64,000 bases of DNA. It comes from Vibrio mytili. Its GTDB lineage: Bacteria; Pseudomonadota; Gammaproteobacteria; Enterobacterales; Vibrionaceae. The notes beneath the pieces are model-generated. The model did not search any database and was not told the DNA's origin. It was given only the letters and a program-made list of their open reading frames with translations. A program made the position numbers and the translations under genes. Numbering within the stretch: position 1 is the stretch's first letter; each line of letters opens with the position of its first letter. The stretch covers positions 1-64,000 of the forward strand of contig NZ_JXOK01000065.1 of the NCBI RefSeq assembly GCF_000830505.1, read 5' to 3'. Shown here in pieces: positions 36,648-45,370 of the stretch.

Positions 36648-36721
36648 ACCTGGTAGCTCAAACAACCCAGAGAGTTCAAAGAGCTTAGGTAGTTCAAAGC
36701 ACAATGAGAGATTCGAATGAA

Positions 36722-36763
36722 ATAAAAAAAGCACCGAAAGTACCGCGTACAATGATGCTTTTT
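36722..36763. terminator. probable terminator after the ybjT-like gene
   Basis: AAAAAAAGCAC...GATGCTTTTT stem with a second GTAC/GTAC pair inside, between convergent genes. Confidence 0.5.
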
Positions 36764-36815
36764 GTCTGTCGATCTTTGGTCACAATCTCATTATTGTGGT
36801 CACTTAGCGAAGAGA

Positions 36816-37475
36816 TTACGCATCAAAGTTAAGCGGTATCTCTGCCAGCTGGTTACCTTCGTTTGCAGGAAAAATCAGATACTCGCCGTGGTATTTCACC
36901 ATCGACTTGTAGTCCGTGACCTTATGCACCATAAAGCCCGCTTGAGACGCTTTTTCTACAAACTCCGCATGGTTTCCGCGCACAAACCAACTCATGGGTT
37001 TAACGAGCATATCGCCATCAAAGCAGCTGTCGCATTGATCTGCACACAAAGCCAATGAGTTTTTACCTTCAGTAAAGATTTGTACTTTCCCACACCCAAC
37101 CAATTGTTCAGATGTCGAGACTTCCCAGCCTGCTTGTTCCATTGCATCTAAGAATGCTTCAATATCAGAATCTTTAATCACTTTCGATTCTTCCCCGTTA
37201 GGGAAAAACTGCTCGTAATAGGCCGAGATTCGCTTAAAAATAAACAACAGCCCCGCATCATTACCCTTAGAGCGACCCGCTTTCTGCCAGCGCGTCAGAT
37301 CATTAGCAACTGTTGATCCAAAACGCTGAGATTTGAGTGCTTTCGTCACCCAGCGTACCAAGTAATGATTGTTCGCCACTGGGGCGTTCGCCAATTTGCC
37401 ACTACGGTGTTCCTGATCGATTTCTTCCAGAGCCGTGTTGACTAAGTGTTTAATTTCTTTGGTGTAGTTAGACAT
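36816..37475 (-). CDS. DUF2913 family protein
   Basis: A 219-residue soluble protein (MSNYTKEIKHLVNTALEEI...) of the DUF2913 family found mainly in Vibrionaceae. No catalytic motif is evident; two Cys pairs occur (VGCGKV, CADQCDSCFDG near 170), so a metal site is possible but unproven. The start at 37475 overlaps the stop of bcr by one base (TAATG), so it is co-translated; a longer in-frame extension into bcr is rejected. The link to a drug exporter is from context only. Confidence 0.8.
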   Translation of the reverse strand: MSNYTKEIKHLVNTALEEIDQEHRSGKLANAPVANNHYLVRWVTKALKSQRFGSTVANDLTRWQKAGRSKGNDAGLLFIFKRISAYYEQFFPNGEESKVIKDSDIEAFLDAMEQAGWEVSTSEQLVGCGKVQIFTEGKNSLALCADQCDSCFDGDMLVKPMSWFVRGNHAEFVEKASQAGFMVHKVTDYKSMVKYHGEYLIFPANEGNQLAEIPLNFDA

Positions 37476-38677
37476 TATGCCTTTCGTCCTAAAGTCCAAT
37501 AAAACAGTGCTGACAGTACAGAGCAGGCAAACATAACGATTATCATTGGCCATGCAACCCCGCCTGGGAGTGCAGCGACCAACATGCCAACCAATGAGCC
37601 CATACCGAATCTTAACGTACCCGCTAACGAAGAGGCGGTTCCTGCCATTAACGGGTAACCACTCAGTAGCAATGCCATTGCGTTACTACCAATCGTTGAC
37701 AAGGTACCGATAAACAGGACAACAAAAGGTACCGTCCCCCACAAACCTAGCCCTATTAGCCAACAAACAAATAAACCAATACCTGCCGCTAACTGGATAA
37801 ACAAGCCAAACCGAAGCATGGCGTGAGAACCCACTTTTTTCACTAATCGACCATTAAGACTGGTCATGATGATCATCGCAACGATATTCAAACCAAACAA
37901 GTAACCAAAGTAATCTGGTCGAACACCGTATAAGTCAATATAAACAAACGAACCCGCGGTGAGGAAAGCAAACATTCCCGAGAAGGAAAACGCTGCTGAA
38001 AGCATAAGTCCTAATGCTTCCGGACTTGAACATAGACGAGCATAGTTTCTTATCGTGGTGCGAAAATGCAGAGGTTGGCGGTTTTCAGGTTTGAGGGTTT
38101 CTGGAATTTTCCAAAGCACCAACAAAATAACGATGGTTGCAAAAATCGCCAATACCCAAAAGATTGAACGCCAACCAAACCAAATCGCCAGGTGACCACC
38201 AATCATTGGCGCAACGAGAGGCGCCATTGTGATGACCAACGTAACAAACGACATTGCACGCGCAAAATCTTCTCGGTCGAACATATCGCGCACAACCGCT
38301 TGAATAATCACGGCTGCCGCCGCACCAGCGAAGCCTTGTGCTGTACGTACTATAGTGAGCGCATCAATACCGTTTGTCGTCGCACTAACAACAGCCGCTA
38401 AGCCAAAGAATAACACGCCTAATATAAGCACTGGTCGACGGCCAAAACTGTCTGCGAGTGGCCCATGAATGAGCTGACCAACAGCAAAGCCGGCGGTGTA
38501 AGCGGTCAACGTGATTTGTACCGCACCAGCAGAAACCCCCAGATCTTTTGCGATCGTTGGCATTGCAGGTAAATACATATCGATAGCAAGCGGTGTTAGT
38601 GCTCCAATCGCCCCAAGGACGAGGAATAATAAAAAACCGATTTGAGACTGCGGAGCACTTTGTGCTTTTTCTGTCAT
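37475..38677 (-). CDS. bcr: Bcr/CflA family multidrug efflux MFS transporter
   Basis: A 400-residue, 12-TM major facilitator of the drug:H+ antiporter-1 group. GALTPLAIDMYLPAMPTIAKDL in TM1 is the Bcr/CflA signature, and GPLADSFGRRPVLILG is the loop 2-3 motif. The start MTEKAQSAP at 38677 has AGAGG 8 bases upstream; an in-frame extension to 38800 lacks family similarity. The order bcr-rsuA-radD-rplY is as in E. coli. Confidence 0.9.
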   Translation of the reverse strand: MTEKAQSAPQSQIGFLLFLVLGAIGALTPLAIDMYLPAMPTIAKDLGVSAGAVQITLTAYTAGFAVGQLIHGPLADSFGRRPVLILGVLFFGLAAVVSATTNGIDALTIVRTAQGFAGAAAAVIIQAVVRDMFDREDFARAMSFVTLVITMAPLVAPMIGGHLAIWFGWRSIFWVLAIFATIVILLVLWKIPETLKPENRQPLHFRTTIRNYARLCSSPEALGLMLSAAFSFSGMFAFLTAGSFVYIDLYGVRPDYFGYLFGLNIVAMIIMTSLNGRLVKKVGSHAMLRFGLFIQLAAGIGLFVCWLIGLGLWGTVPFVVLFIGTLSTIGSNAMALLLSGYPLMAGTASSLAGTLRFGMGSLVGMLVAALPGGVAWPMIIVMFACSVLSALFYWTLGRKA

Positions 38678-39112
38678 TCTATTACCTCTAATTGTGGTCG
38701 TGCTATCGCCATTTTTCATTGGTATATTTGCATTTGTATAAGCGTGATAAATGACGAATGCACACCATGACAGCCTGACAAGTTCGATATTGGAAAGCAA
38801 AACATTGCCAACTAAAAATGATTATCACGAAACTAAAATGATGGAGAGCACTCCACCATTTTTAATCACGACATACGAACGTTTTTCGCGATCGCAGGCA
38901 TTGCCACAACATAACCAATCAAGTTAGTTTGATGCAGCAACAGCATACGACATGATTCAGACATTAAAATATTTTGGCAGGAATGGTTATTTTGAGATAT
39001 TTTTCACAAAAAAACCAGAGCCTGTTAACAAATTGCTTTTTGATGAGCAGTGAATGTCATCCAATCACTTTTTAAGACAATCTGCCTGTATGGCTTTGAG
39101 TCTGAAAAAAAT
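38678..39112. other. intergenic region bcr/rsuA with a hairpin
   Basis: This 435-base region carries the bcr promoter and rsuA terminator. At 38835-38862 AAAATGATGGAG-AGCA-CTCCACCATTTT forms a 12-bp stem with one mismatch, flanked by A and T runs; it could end rsuA readthrough. No reading frame of interest. Confidence 0.5.
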
Positions 39113-39817
39113 TCAGGGACAAGAAACAGAATCAATTTCTTGTTGTGTCAAATAACGGTAATCACCCGGCTCTAATGTTGCATCGAGCTCTATGTTTCCA
39201 ATGCGCTCTCGATGTAAATATTCCACTTTGTTACCCAACGCAGCAAACATACGTTTTACTTGGTGATACTTGCCTTCAACAATCGTCAACAACACTTCAT
39301 TTTCAGCCTCATTAACCACTTCTAACTGCGCGGGTAAAGTCGCTTCTTGTTCATTACGTAGCATGATGCCTTGTGCAAACTTTTCTACGTAGTCAGGTTG
39401 AATGGCATCAGCCAACCAAACACGATAGGTTTTTTCACATTTGTGTTTTGGTGACGTAATACGGTGAGACCACTTACCATCATCGGTAATTAACACTAAA
39501 CCAGTAGTGTCAACATCCAAACGACCCGCAAAGTGCAGATTTTCTATTTTTGGTTCATCAAGCAATACAAACGCCGTTTGATTATAACTATCTTCATGTG
39601 AACAAACGAAGTCAGCAGGCTTATACAACATGATGTAACGTGGACCAGGCGCACCAACAACACGGTCTTCCCACATGACTTCAGCACCTTCAGGCACCTT
39701 AAATGCGCCACTCTTTTGCATGCCACCGTCTACGGTTATTTCGCCACTTTTGATGATTTTTGTTGCTTGCTTGCGAGTCGCACCCAGAGCATCGCACAAG
39801 TATTTATCTAAACGCAT
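39113..39817 (-). CDS. rsuA: 16S rRNA pseudouridine(516) synthase
   Basis: A 234-residue pseudouridine synthase. An N-terminal S4 RNA-binding domain (MRLDKYLCDALGATRKQATKII) is followed by the catalytic domain, with the active Asp in AGRLDVDTTGLVL (near 102) and the KYHQVKRMFAALGN motif near the C-terminus. It modifies U516 of 16S rRNA. Length as in E. coli (231). It is divergent from radD with about 155 bases between. Confidence 0.93.
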   Translation of the reverse strand: MRLDKYLCDALGATRKQATKIIKSGEITVDGGMQKSGAFKVPEGAEVMWEDRVVGAPGPRYIMLYKPADFVCSHEDSYNQTAFVLLDEPKIENLHFAGRLDVDTTGLVLITDDGKWSHRITSPKHKCEKTYRVWLADAIQPDYVEKFAQGIMLRNEQEATLPAQLEVVNEAENEVLLTIVEGKYHQVKRMFAALGNKVEYLHRERIGNIELDATLEPGDYRYLTQQEIDSVSCP

Positions 39818-39971
39818 GAATACCTCATTGAATTATACCTAAGCAACCTCTTCACGAGCTGAGATAAACTGGTAACAAGACCCGTTTATTTAAGTCAAAA
39901 GTCACTTGGGTATAAAAGTCAGGTATTATAGCGATCCTAAATCGAATAGTTGAGCAATTTCACATTTTTTC

Positions 39972-41723
39972 ATGTATACACTTCGTCCATATCAAGCAGA
40001 CTCAGTTAAAGCTGTCATCCATTACTTTCGCAAACACTCAACGCCCGCGGTGATTGTACTACCCACTGGTGCAGGTAAAAGCCTCGTGATTGCCGAGCTT
40101 GCTCGATTAGCCAAAGGGCGAGTATTGGTGTTAGCGCATGTCAAAGAACTGGTCGAGCAAAATCACGCAAAATATGAAGGGTATGATCTCAAAGGCTCAA
40201 TTTTTTCTGCCGGTCTAGGGCGAAAAGAAACCGACCAACAAGTGGTGTTCGCCTCGGTTCAATCCGTTGTGCGAAATTTAGACTCGTTCAAGAACCAATT
40301 TTCACTGTTAGTTATCGATGAATGCCACCGTGTACCTGATGATAAAAACAGCAGCTACCAGAAAGTCATCTCTCATTTAACAGAGCTTAACCCGGGCATC
40401 AAAGTCCTTGGTTTAACAGCAACGCCCTATCGATTAGGTATGGGATGGATTTATCAATATCACACTAGAGGTCAAGTCAGAACGGAAGAGTCGCGCTTTT
40501 TCCGGGACTGTATATTTGAATTACCAATTCGATACTTGCTTGATGAAAACTTTTTGACTCCCGCTCGGATGATGGATGCACCTGTATTGTCTTACGACTT
40601 CTCCCAGTTGAAGCCTACCAATACAGGCCGATACAAAGAAGCTGAGATGGACATGGTGATAGACAAAGCCAAAAGAGCGACCCCACAAATTGTTGAACAA
40701 ATTTTGCAATACGCAAAAGATCGTCAAGGCGTAATGATTTTCGCAGCCACGGTTCGACACGCACAAGAAATTCACGGACTGTTGCCCGTAGGCGAAACCG
40801 AAATCGTCATTGGTGATACACCAACCCCAGAGCGTGATGCAATTATTCAAGCGTTCAAAAATCGCGACATCAAGTACCTCGTCAATGTGTCAGTGTTAAC
40901 CACCGGCTTTGATGCCCCTCATGTTGATTTGATTGCTATTTTACGCCCCACAGAATCCGTCAGCCTATACCAACAGATCGTGGGACGAGGATTGCGTTTA
41001 TCAGAGGGAAAAACCGAGTGTTTGGTACTCGACTACGCTGGCAATAGCTACGACTTATACCAACCGGAAGTTGGTGACCCAAAACCGGACTCAGATAGCG
41101 AGATCATCACCATACCTTGCCCGGCTTGTGGGTTTAATAATAACTTTTGGGGCAAGCTAGACAGCAACGGTTTTCTTGTCGAGCATTTTGGGCGTCGCTG
41201 TCAAGGCTACTTTGAAGATGAGGAGACGGGGGAACGTGAGCATTGTGGTTATCGCTTTAGAGCCAAATATTGCGGTGAATGTGGAGCTGACAACGATATC
41301 GCGGCTCGCATTTGTCACGAATGCGATGCAACCCTAGTGGATCCGGACAAAAAGTTAAAAGACGCACTTAACCTCAAAGACGCATTGATCTTTGAATGTA
41401 CAGAAATGGACCTAACCGTATTTAAATCAGATAACGGAAAGTCTCAATTGAAAGTCACGTATTCTGGTCAGTCCTACCAAGGAGAAGGTCAAGCTTTGGT
41501 GCATGAGTTCTGGTCACTGACGACTCAAAAACAGAAACAGGTGTTTAAAGATCAGTTTGTTCGCCCTCACCTTGCGGATAAACATCGACCTTTTGAGGAA
41601 GCTTCTCCAACGCGGGTTGTCGCCAATCAGCATCGTTTCCGTTTACCTCAGTTTGTGATCGCCCGAAAATCTGGACGCTTTTGGAAGTTACGTGACAAAA
41701 TATTCGAAGATGAACTTACCTAA
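39972..41723 (+). CDS. radD: RadD (YejH) superfamily 2 helicase-like DNA repair protein
   Basis: A 583-residue SF2 ATPase. Motif I LPTGAGKSLVIAEL (near 31), motif II VIDECHRV (near 113; DECH), motif III GLTATPYRLG, motif V-VI STTGFDAPHVDLIA-like VLTTGFDAPHVD and QIVGRGLRLS. The C-terminal part has two zinc-finger-like Cys clusters (CPACGFNNNF; CGECGADNDIAARICHEC). RadD acts in RecA-dependent recombination and crossover resolution in E. coli (586 residues). Its place beside rsuA is conserved. Confidence 0.93.
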   Translation: MYTLRPYQADSVKAVIHYFRKHSTPAVIVLPTGAGKSLVIAELARLAKGRVLVLAHVKELVEQNHAKYEGYDLKGSIFSAGLGRKETDQQVVFASVQSVVRNLDSFKNQFSLLVIDECHRVPDDKNSSYQKVISHLTELNPGIKVLGLTATPYRLGMGWIYQYHTRGQVRTEESRFFRDCIFELPIRYLLDENFLTPARMMDAPVLSYDFSQLKPTNTGRYKEAEMDMVIDKAKRATPQIVEQILQYAKDRQGVMIFAATVRHAQEIHGLLPVGETEIVIGDTPTPERDAIIQAFKNRDIKYLVNVSVLTTGFDAPHVDLIAILRPTESVSLYQQIVGRGLRLSEGKTECLVLDYAGNSYDLYQPEVGDPKPDSDSEIITIPCPACGFNNNFWGKLDSNGFLVEHFGRRCQGYFEDEETGEREHCGYRFRAKYCGECGADNDIAARICHECDATLVDPDKKLKDALNLKDALIFECTEMDLTVFKSDNGKSQLKVTYSGQSYQGEGQALVHEFWSLTTQKQKQVFKDQFVRPHLADKHRPFEEASPTRVVANQHRFRLPQFVIARKSGRFWKLRDKIFEDELT

Positions 41724-41801
41724 TCGGTCATCGAATAGGTTCACGTTCTGTTCATATCTTTATGAGTATATTGGCGATAAGTTTTCCAAAAAGGTTTTAC
41801 G

Positions 41802-42239
41802 ATGAATAAATCATACCATTCCCGAAACTTTATGTTGGTTCTCGGATTAGTCCCACTGTTACATACGGCTCCAGGCCTAGCGAATACAAACGTCACAAGC
41901 ACAAGCAACCATGTGCCTCAAAATGGCCATGCTATTGTGCAAGATATGGACATGCCCGGAGCACGAGTCGAATTCGACGAAGACCAAGATGACGTCTATC
42001 GCGCGGTACAGCAAGGACATATTCGCCCATTTTCTGAGCTTTATGTTCGAGTAGAACAAGACCTATTTGGACGCATCATAAAAGTAGAGTTGGATGAGGA
42101 TAACAACGAGTGGGTTTATGAATTGAAAATTTTGTTCGACAATAGCGTCCTCAAAGTCGAATATGACGCGGCTACACTAGAAATGCTACAAGTCAAAGGT
42201 CGCAACTTCAACAAAGCCTTAAAGCCACAGCACCACTAA
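41802..42239 (+). CDS. PepSY-domain-like periplasmic protein beside a two-component system
   Basis: A 145-residue protein with an N-terminal signal segment (about 9-27, cleavage probable after GLA). The mature part resembles a PepSY domain: DDVYRAVQQGHIRPFSELYVRVEQD then GRIIKVELDEDNNEWVYELKILFDNSVLKVEYDAATLEML. PepSY proteins near sensor kinases often modulate them or bind the signal. It is 91 bases upstream of the response regulator and in the same direction, so probably in one operon. Function unproven. Confidence 0.8.
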   Translation: MNKSYHSRNFMLVLGLVPLLHTAPGLANTNVTSTSNHVPQNGHAIVQDMDMPGARVEFDEDQDDVYRAVQQGHIRPFSELYVRVEQDLFGRIIKVELDEDNNEWVYELKILFDNSVLKVEYDAATLEMLQVKGRNFNKALKPQHH

Positions 42240-42330
42240 GGTCGATATACGTTGCTGTCGTCTTTATCGACCTCGGTCCAGAAACGCTTTCAACAAGTTC
42301 AACCAAATTTTAAATTAAAGACAGAATAAT

Positions 42331-42990
42331 ATGAAAATACTCGTTGTTGAAGATGACGCCCTTTTAGGTGAACAAATTTTAGAAACCTTAGAAGGCACCG
42401 GTTGGGTACCAGAACTGTCACAAGATGGCGTAGATGCGCTTTATCGAGCAACATCTGAAGAATGGGATGCGATTGTGCTTGACCTCGGTCTACCGAAGCT
42501 TGATGGACTGAGCGTCCTTAACAGCATTCGGGAAAATAACATTAACACACCTGTCGTCATACTCAGTGCCCGTGACACCCTTAGCGAACGCGTCGAAGGT
42601 TTAAATGCCGGAGCGGATGATTATCTTACGAAACCCTTTGAGATGCTTGAACTTATCGCGCGTATTCGAGCTCAACTCCGAAGAGCTTCTGGCAACGCAT
42701 CACCTGTGATGCAAATCGGTGATCTAAGCTTAGACACTCGATCATCGAAAGTATTTTGGCAGGAAAACGAGATCAGTTTGACAGCACTAGAATACAAAGT
42801 CGTCGCTTACTTTATGCATAACTCTGAAAAGGTTATCTCCCGAACCGAGCTGGTTGAGCACATTTACAAACAGGACTTTGATCGAGATTCGAATACCATT
42901 GAAGTCTTTATCGGTCGCATTCGAAAAAAAATTGCGCCTAAAATCATCAAAACGGTTCGCGGTTTAGGGTATAAACTGAATGTCGACTAA
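42331..42990 (+). CDS. OmpR/PhoP-family response regulator (CarR/VprA-like)
   Basis: A 219-residue regulator. The receiver domain (1-120) has VVEDDALLGEQ (acidic pocket), phospho-acceptor Asp near 51 in DAIVLDLGLPKLDG and Lys in DYLTKPFE. The winged-helix DNA-binding domain (about 125-219) has SLTALEYKVVAYFMHN and RDSNTIEVFIGRIRKKI. It resembles PhoP and the V. cholerae CarR/VprA regulator of lipid A modification and biofilm genes. The downstream kinase overlaps by 11 bases. Confidence 0.9.
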   Translation: MKILVVEDDALLGEQILETLEGTGWVPELSQDGVDALYRATSEEWDAIVLDLGLPKLDGLSVLNSIRENNINTPVVILSARDTLSERVEGLNAGADDYLTKPFEMLELIARIRAQLRRASGNASPVMQIGDLSLDTRSSKVFWQENEISLTALEYKVVAYFMHNSEKVISRTELVEHIYKQDFDRDSNTIEVFIGRIRKKIAPKIIKTVRGLGYKLNVD

Positions 42991-44329
42991 GCATAAATTT
43001 CCGATCCATGCTTTAAAAAAACTGAGTATTCGAAGTCGTCTGGTTTTAGCTGCAGTCGTTTGGTTAAGCCTAATGATCCTCGCCGCTGGGGTCACCATAC
43101 CTTCACTGGTCTATAACTACATGGTGGACGATACCCGTTCTCAGTTGAGCATTTACATGGACGAGTTTGCCGCTCAGTTGGAGGTCGATGACCAAGGTCA
43201 CCTTTCATTGACATCTCAACTATCCGACCCACGCTTTAACCGCCCTTACAGTGGCTTGTATTGGAGTGCGTCAACCAAGTCCAGCCTCGAACGCTCTCGT
43301 TCGTTGTGGGACAAAACGATCCAATATAAACCCTTGGATAAAAATGCCTATGGTGCACGTAATGAGCGACTCATTACCATTGAAAAAGCGTTATACCTGC
43401 CCGATTACGATGGTCCCATCCACATTATTATTGGTATCGATGAAGAACCAATAAAAAGTACTTTGCAACCCTTAATTGGTCAACTTTGGTTAATTTTGGG
43501 GTTACTCTTTGCGGGCTTGCTAACCGTCATTTTACTTCAAATCGCCTGGTCGCTGAGCCCGCTGACAAAACTACAAAAAGAACTGTCAGAATTGAAGTCC
43601 GGTAAGAAAAAGAACCTCGAAGAAACCTACCCTAAAGAGATTTCCCCGCTGATATTCGACCTCAACGCATTGCTCTTTCACTACCAAGAACTGTTAGAAC
43701 GAGCACGTAACCATGCGGGAAATTTGTCCCACGCATTAAAAACGCCTCTCTCGGTACTCAAAAATGAAGTTCAGGCATCGAAGCCTGAGACTCAGTCACG
43801 TTTTAATGAACCATTGAATCAAATCCAAGCACAAATCGATTACCATCTTGGTAGAGCGAGAATGGCTGGCTCGATGAATATTCTTTCGGTAAAAGCCAAC
43901 CCAGCAGAACGTGTCGATGCCATTGCTTTAGCTTTTGATAAAGTATACGCACATCGAGATATTACCTTAGTTAATGAACTCGACTCCGAACTGAACGTCG
44001 CGGTAGAAAAAGCCGACCTCGACGAAATGGTGGGTAACTTACTTGAAAATGGCTATAAGTGGGCACGAAGCATGATTCGTGTTCATTCGGTTCAAGACAA
44101 AAATAATACCCAGATTATTATTGAAGATGACGGGCCAGGTATCCCCCCAGAGCTACTGAGCCAAGTGGTACAGCGTGGTTTTCGACTTGATGAGGCAACG
44201 CCCGGGTCGGGGCTTGGTCTGAACATTGTGAGGGAAATGGCTCACAGTTACCGAGGTCAATTAACTTTAGCAGCAAGTAACATGGGTGGACTAAAAGCCA
44301 CACTGATATTACAAAGCACTCGACTCTGA
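42980..44329 (+). CDS. PhoQ/CarS-like sensor histidine kinase
   Basis: A 449-residue membrane kinase: TM1 (about 19-44), a periplasmic sensor domain of about 120 residues, TM2 (about 163-183), a short HAMP-like linker, then the dimerisation domain with the phospho-His in GNLSHALKTPLSVLKNE (near 252). The ATP domain has DEMVGNLLENGYKWAR, DDGPGIPPELL and GSGLGLNIVREMAH. The partner regulator is immediately upstream. The signal is unknown; the PepSY protein of the operon may take part. Confidence 0.9.
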   Translation: MSTKHKFPIHALKKLSIRSRLVLAAVVWLSLMILAAGVTIPSLVYNYMVDDTRSQLSIYMDEFAAQLEVDDQGHLSLTSQLSDPRFNRPYSGLYWSASTKSSLERSRSLWDKTIQYKPLDKNAYGARNERLITIEKALYLPDYDGPIHIIIGIDEEPIKSTLQPLIGQLWLILGLLFAGLLTVILLQIAWSLSPLTKLQKELSELKSGKKKNLEETYPKEISPLIFDLNALLFHYQELLERARNHAGNLSHALKTPLSVLKNEVQASKPETQSRFNEPLNQIQAQIDYHLGRARMAGSMNILSVKANPAERVDAIALAFDKVYAHRDITLVNELDSELNVAVEKADLDEMVGNLLENGYKWARSMIRVHSVQDKNNTQIIIEDDGPGIPPELLSQVVQRGFRLDEATPGSGLGLNIVREMAHSYRGQLTLAASNMGGLKATLILQSTRL

Positions 44330-44420
44330 GGAAATTTAGAAGTGGTAGGCCGCAGATGGAGAATATTCACGCAATCCAAGAACAAACCGAGATTTTTTGG
44401 TAGTTTGAGAGCAATTTTTA

Positions 44421-44449
44421 TTGCTGAAAATAGTAGAGGGTGATAGTAT
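44421..44449 (+). promoter_or_regulatory. sigma-70 promoter of rplY
   Basis: TTGCTG and TAGTAT hexamers with a 17-base spacer. Transcription would start near 44457 and give a leader of about 95 bases before the rplY ATG. Autogenous control of rplY through its leader is reported for gamma-proteobacteria; the structure here was not computed. Confidence 0.6.
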
Positions 44450-44551
44450 CCGCGCTCGCTTGAGCAGTTCCTGTTTCAGGCTTTAGAACAAACGACAAGG
44501 TCGCATTGTTGTTTGTGAAATTTTGATTTTACTAAATTGAGAGTAAATACT

Positions 44552-44830
44552 ATGAAATTCGAAGCAGTAGTACGTACTGAACTAGGTAAAGGTGCGAGCC
44601 GCCGCCTACGTCACGCTGGCAAATTCCCTGCAGTTGTATACGGCGGTGAAGAAGCAGCAGTAGCAATCGTTCTTAACCACGATGACGTCATCAACCAAAT
44701 GGACAAGCCTGAGTTTTACGAAGGTCTAGTTCTAGTAATCGATGGCAAAGAAGTTAAAGTTAAGCCACAAGACGTTCAACGTCACGCGTTCAAGCCTAAA
44801 GTTGAACACATGGACTTCATCCGTATCTAA
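44552..44830 (+). CDS. rplY: 50S ribosomal protein L25 (bL25)
   Basis: A 92-residue short-form L25 that binds 5S rRNA. It starts MKFEAVVRTELGKGASRRLRH and contains KFPAVVYGGEEA and the C-terminal KPQDVQRHAFKPKVEHMDF, as in E. coli L25 (94). An in-frame TTG at 44537 is rejected. Terminator at 44921. Its place after radD is conserved in enterobacteria, except for the two-component operon inserted here. Confidence 0.96.
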   Translation: MKFEAVVRTELGKGASRRLRHAGKFPAVVYGGEEAAVAIVLNHDDVINQMDKPEFYEGLVLVIDGKEVKVKPQDVQRHAFKPKVEHMDFIRI

Positions 44831-44920
44831 TTCCCTACCAAGGAATTACTCGGATTAAATCCAACCTTTTGCATAATAAGATAATCGGATTTACCAACCG
44901 AAATATCTAAAAAATTTCAA

Positions 44921-44952
44921 AACCCCGGAGACTTACCACCTCCGGGGTTTTA
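44921..44952 (+). terminator. terminator of rplY
   Basis: AACCCCGGAG-ACTTACCACC-TCCGGGGTT followed by TTAC; 9-bp GC-rich stem. Confidence 0.85.
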
Positions 44953-45370
44953 CTATTTTAAGCCTTTACTCCCATTTCCATCCCTCATCAGACCTAACTC
45001 ACCAGAAATACTCAATCAGCAACAGTCCATTGGCTTAACTGCTCACTTATCTCCAGTACAGGGGCGATTGACGTACAATTACCCATTTTGTTCACAAATC
45101 AACCATAGCAATTCTGCATCACACCTTTTTGTAAGGCAATTCATACAACCTTTACCCATTCTATTAACTTAGTCACAAAAAGGCAGTAAAACAAAACGGC
45201 GCTCATCGCTAAAAACCTTTCATGTTTATTTGTCGACCCACCCTAAAACCTGAACGATTCGCCCATTTATCAGCAAGTTAAATCAGACTCAGATCACTAA
45301 AACTTCACATTATTTCCGTATATTTCACGCCGAAACAATAACAAAAACACAACGATAAGGATCTCCTCCT
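44953..45370. other. intergenic region before the 5'-nucleotidase gene
   Basis: 418 bases with no reading frame, repeat or RNA element that I recognise. It must contain the promoter of the following gene. AAGGA at 45356-45360 is the ribosome site. Confidence 0.35.

Noticed and set aside
37476..37553. N-terminal extension of the DUF2913 protein
   Set aside because: It would overlap the bcr coding end; the TAATG junction at 37475 gives the natural start.
38678..38800. N-terminal extension of Bcr
   Set aside because: No similarity to the family and a good ribosome site precedes the start at 38677.
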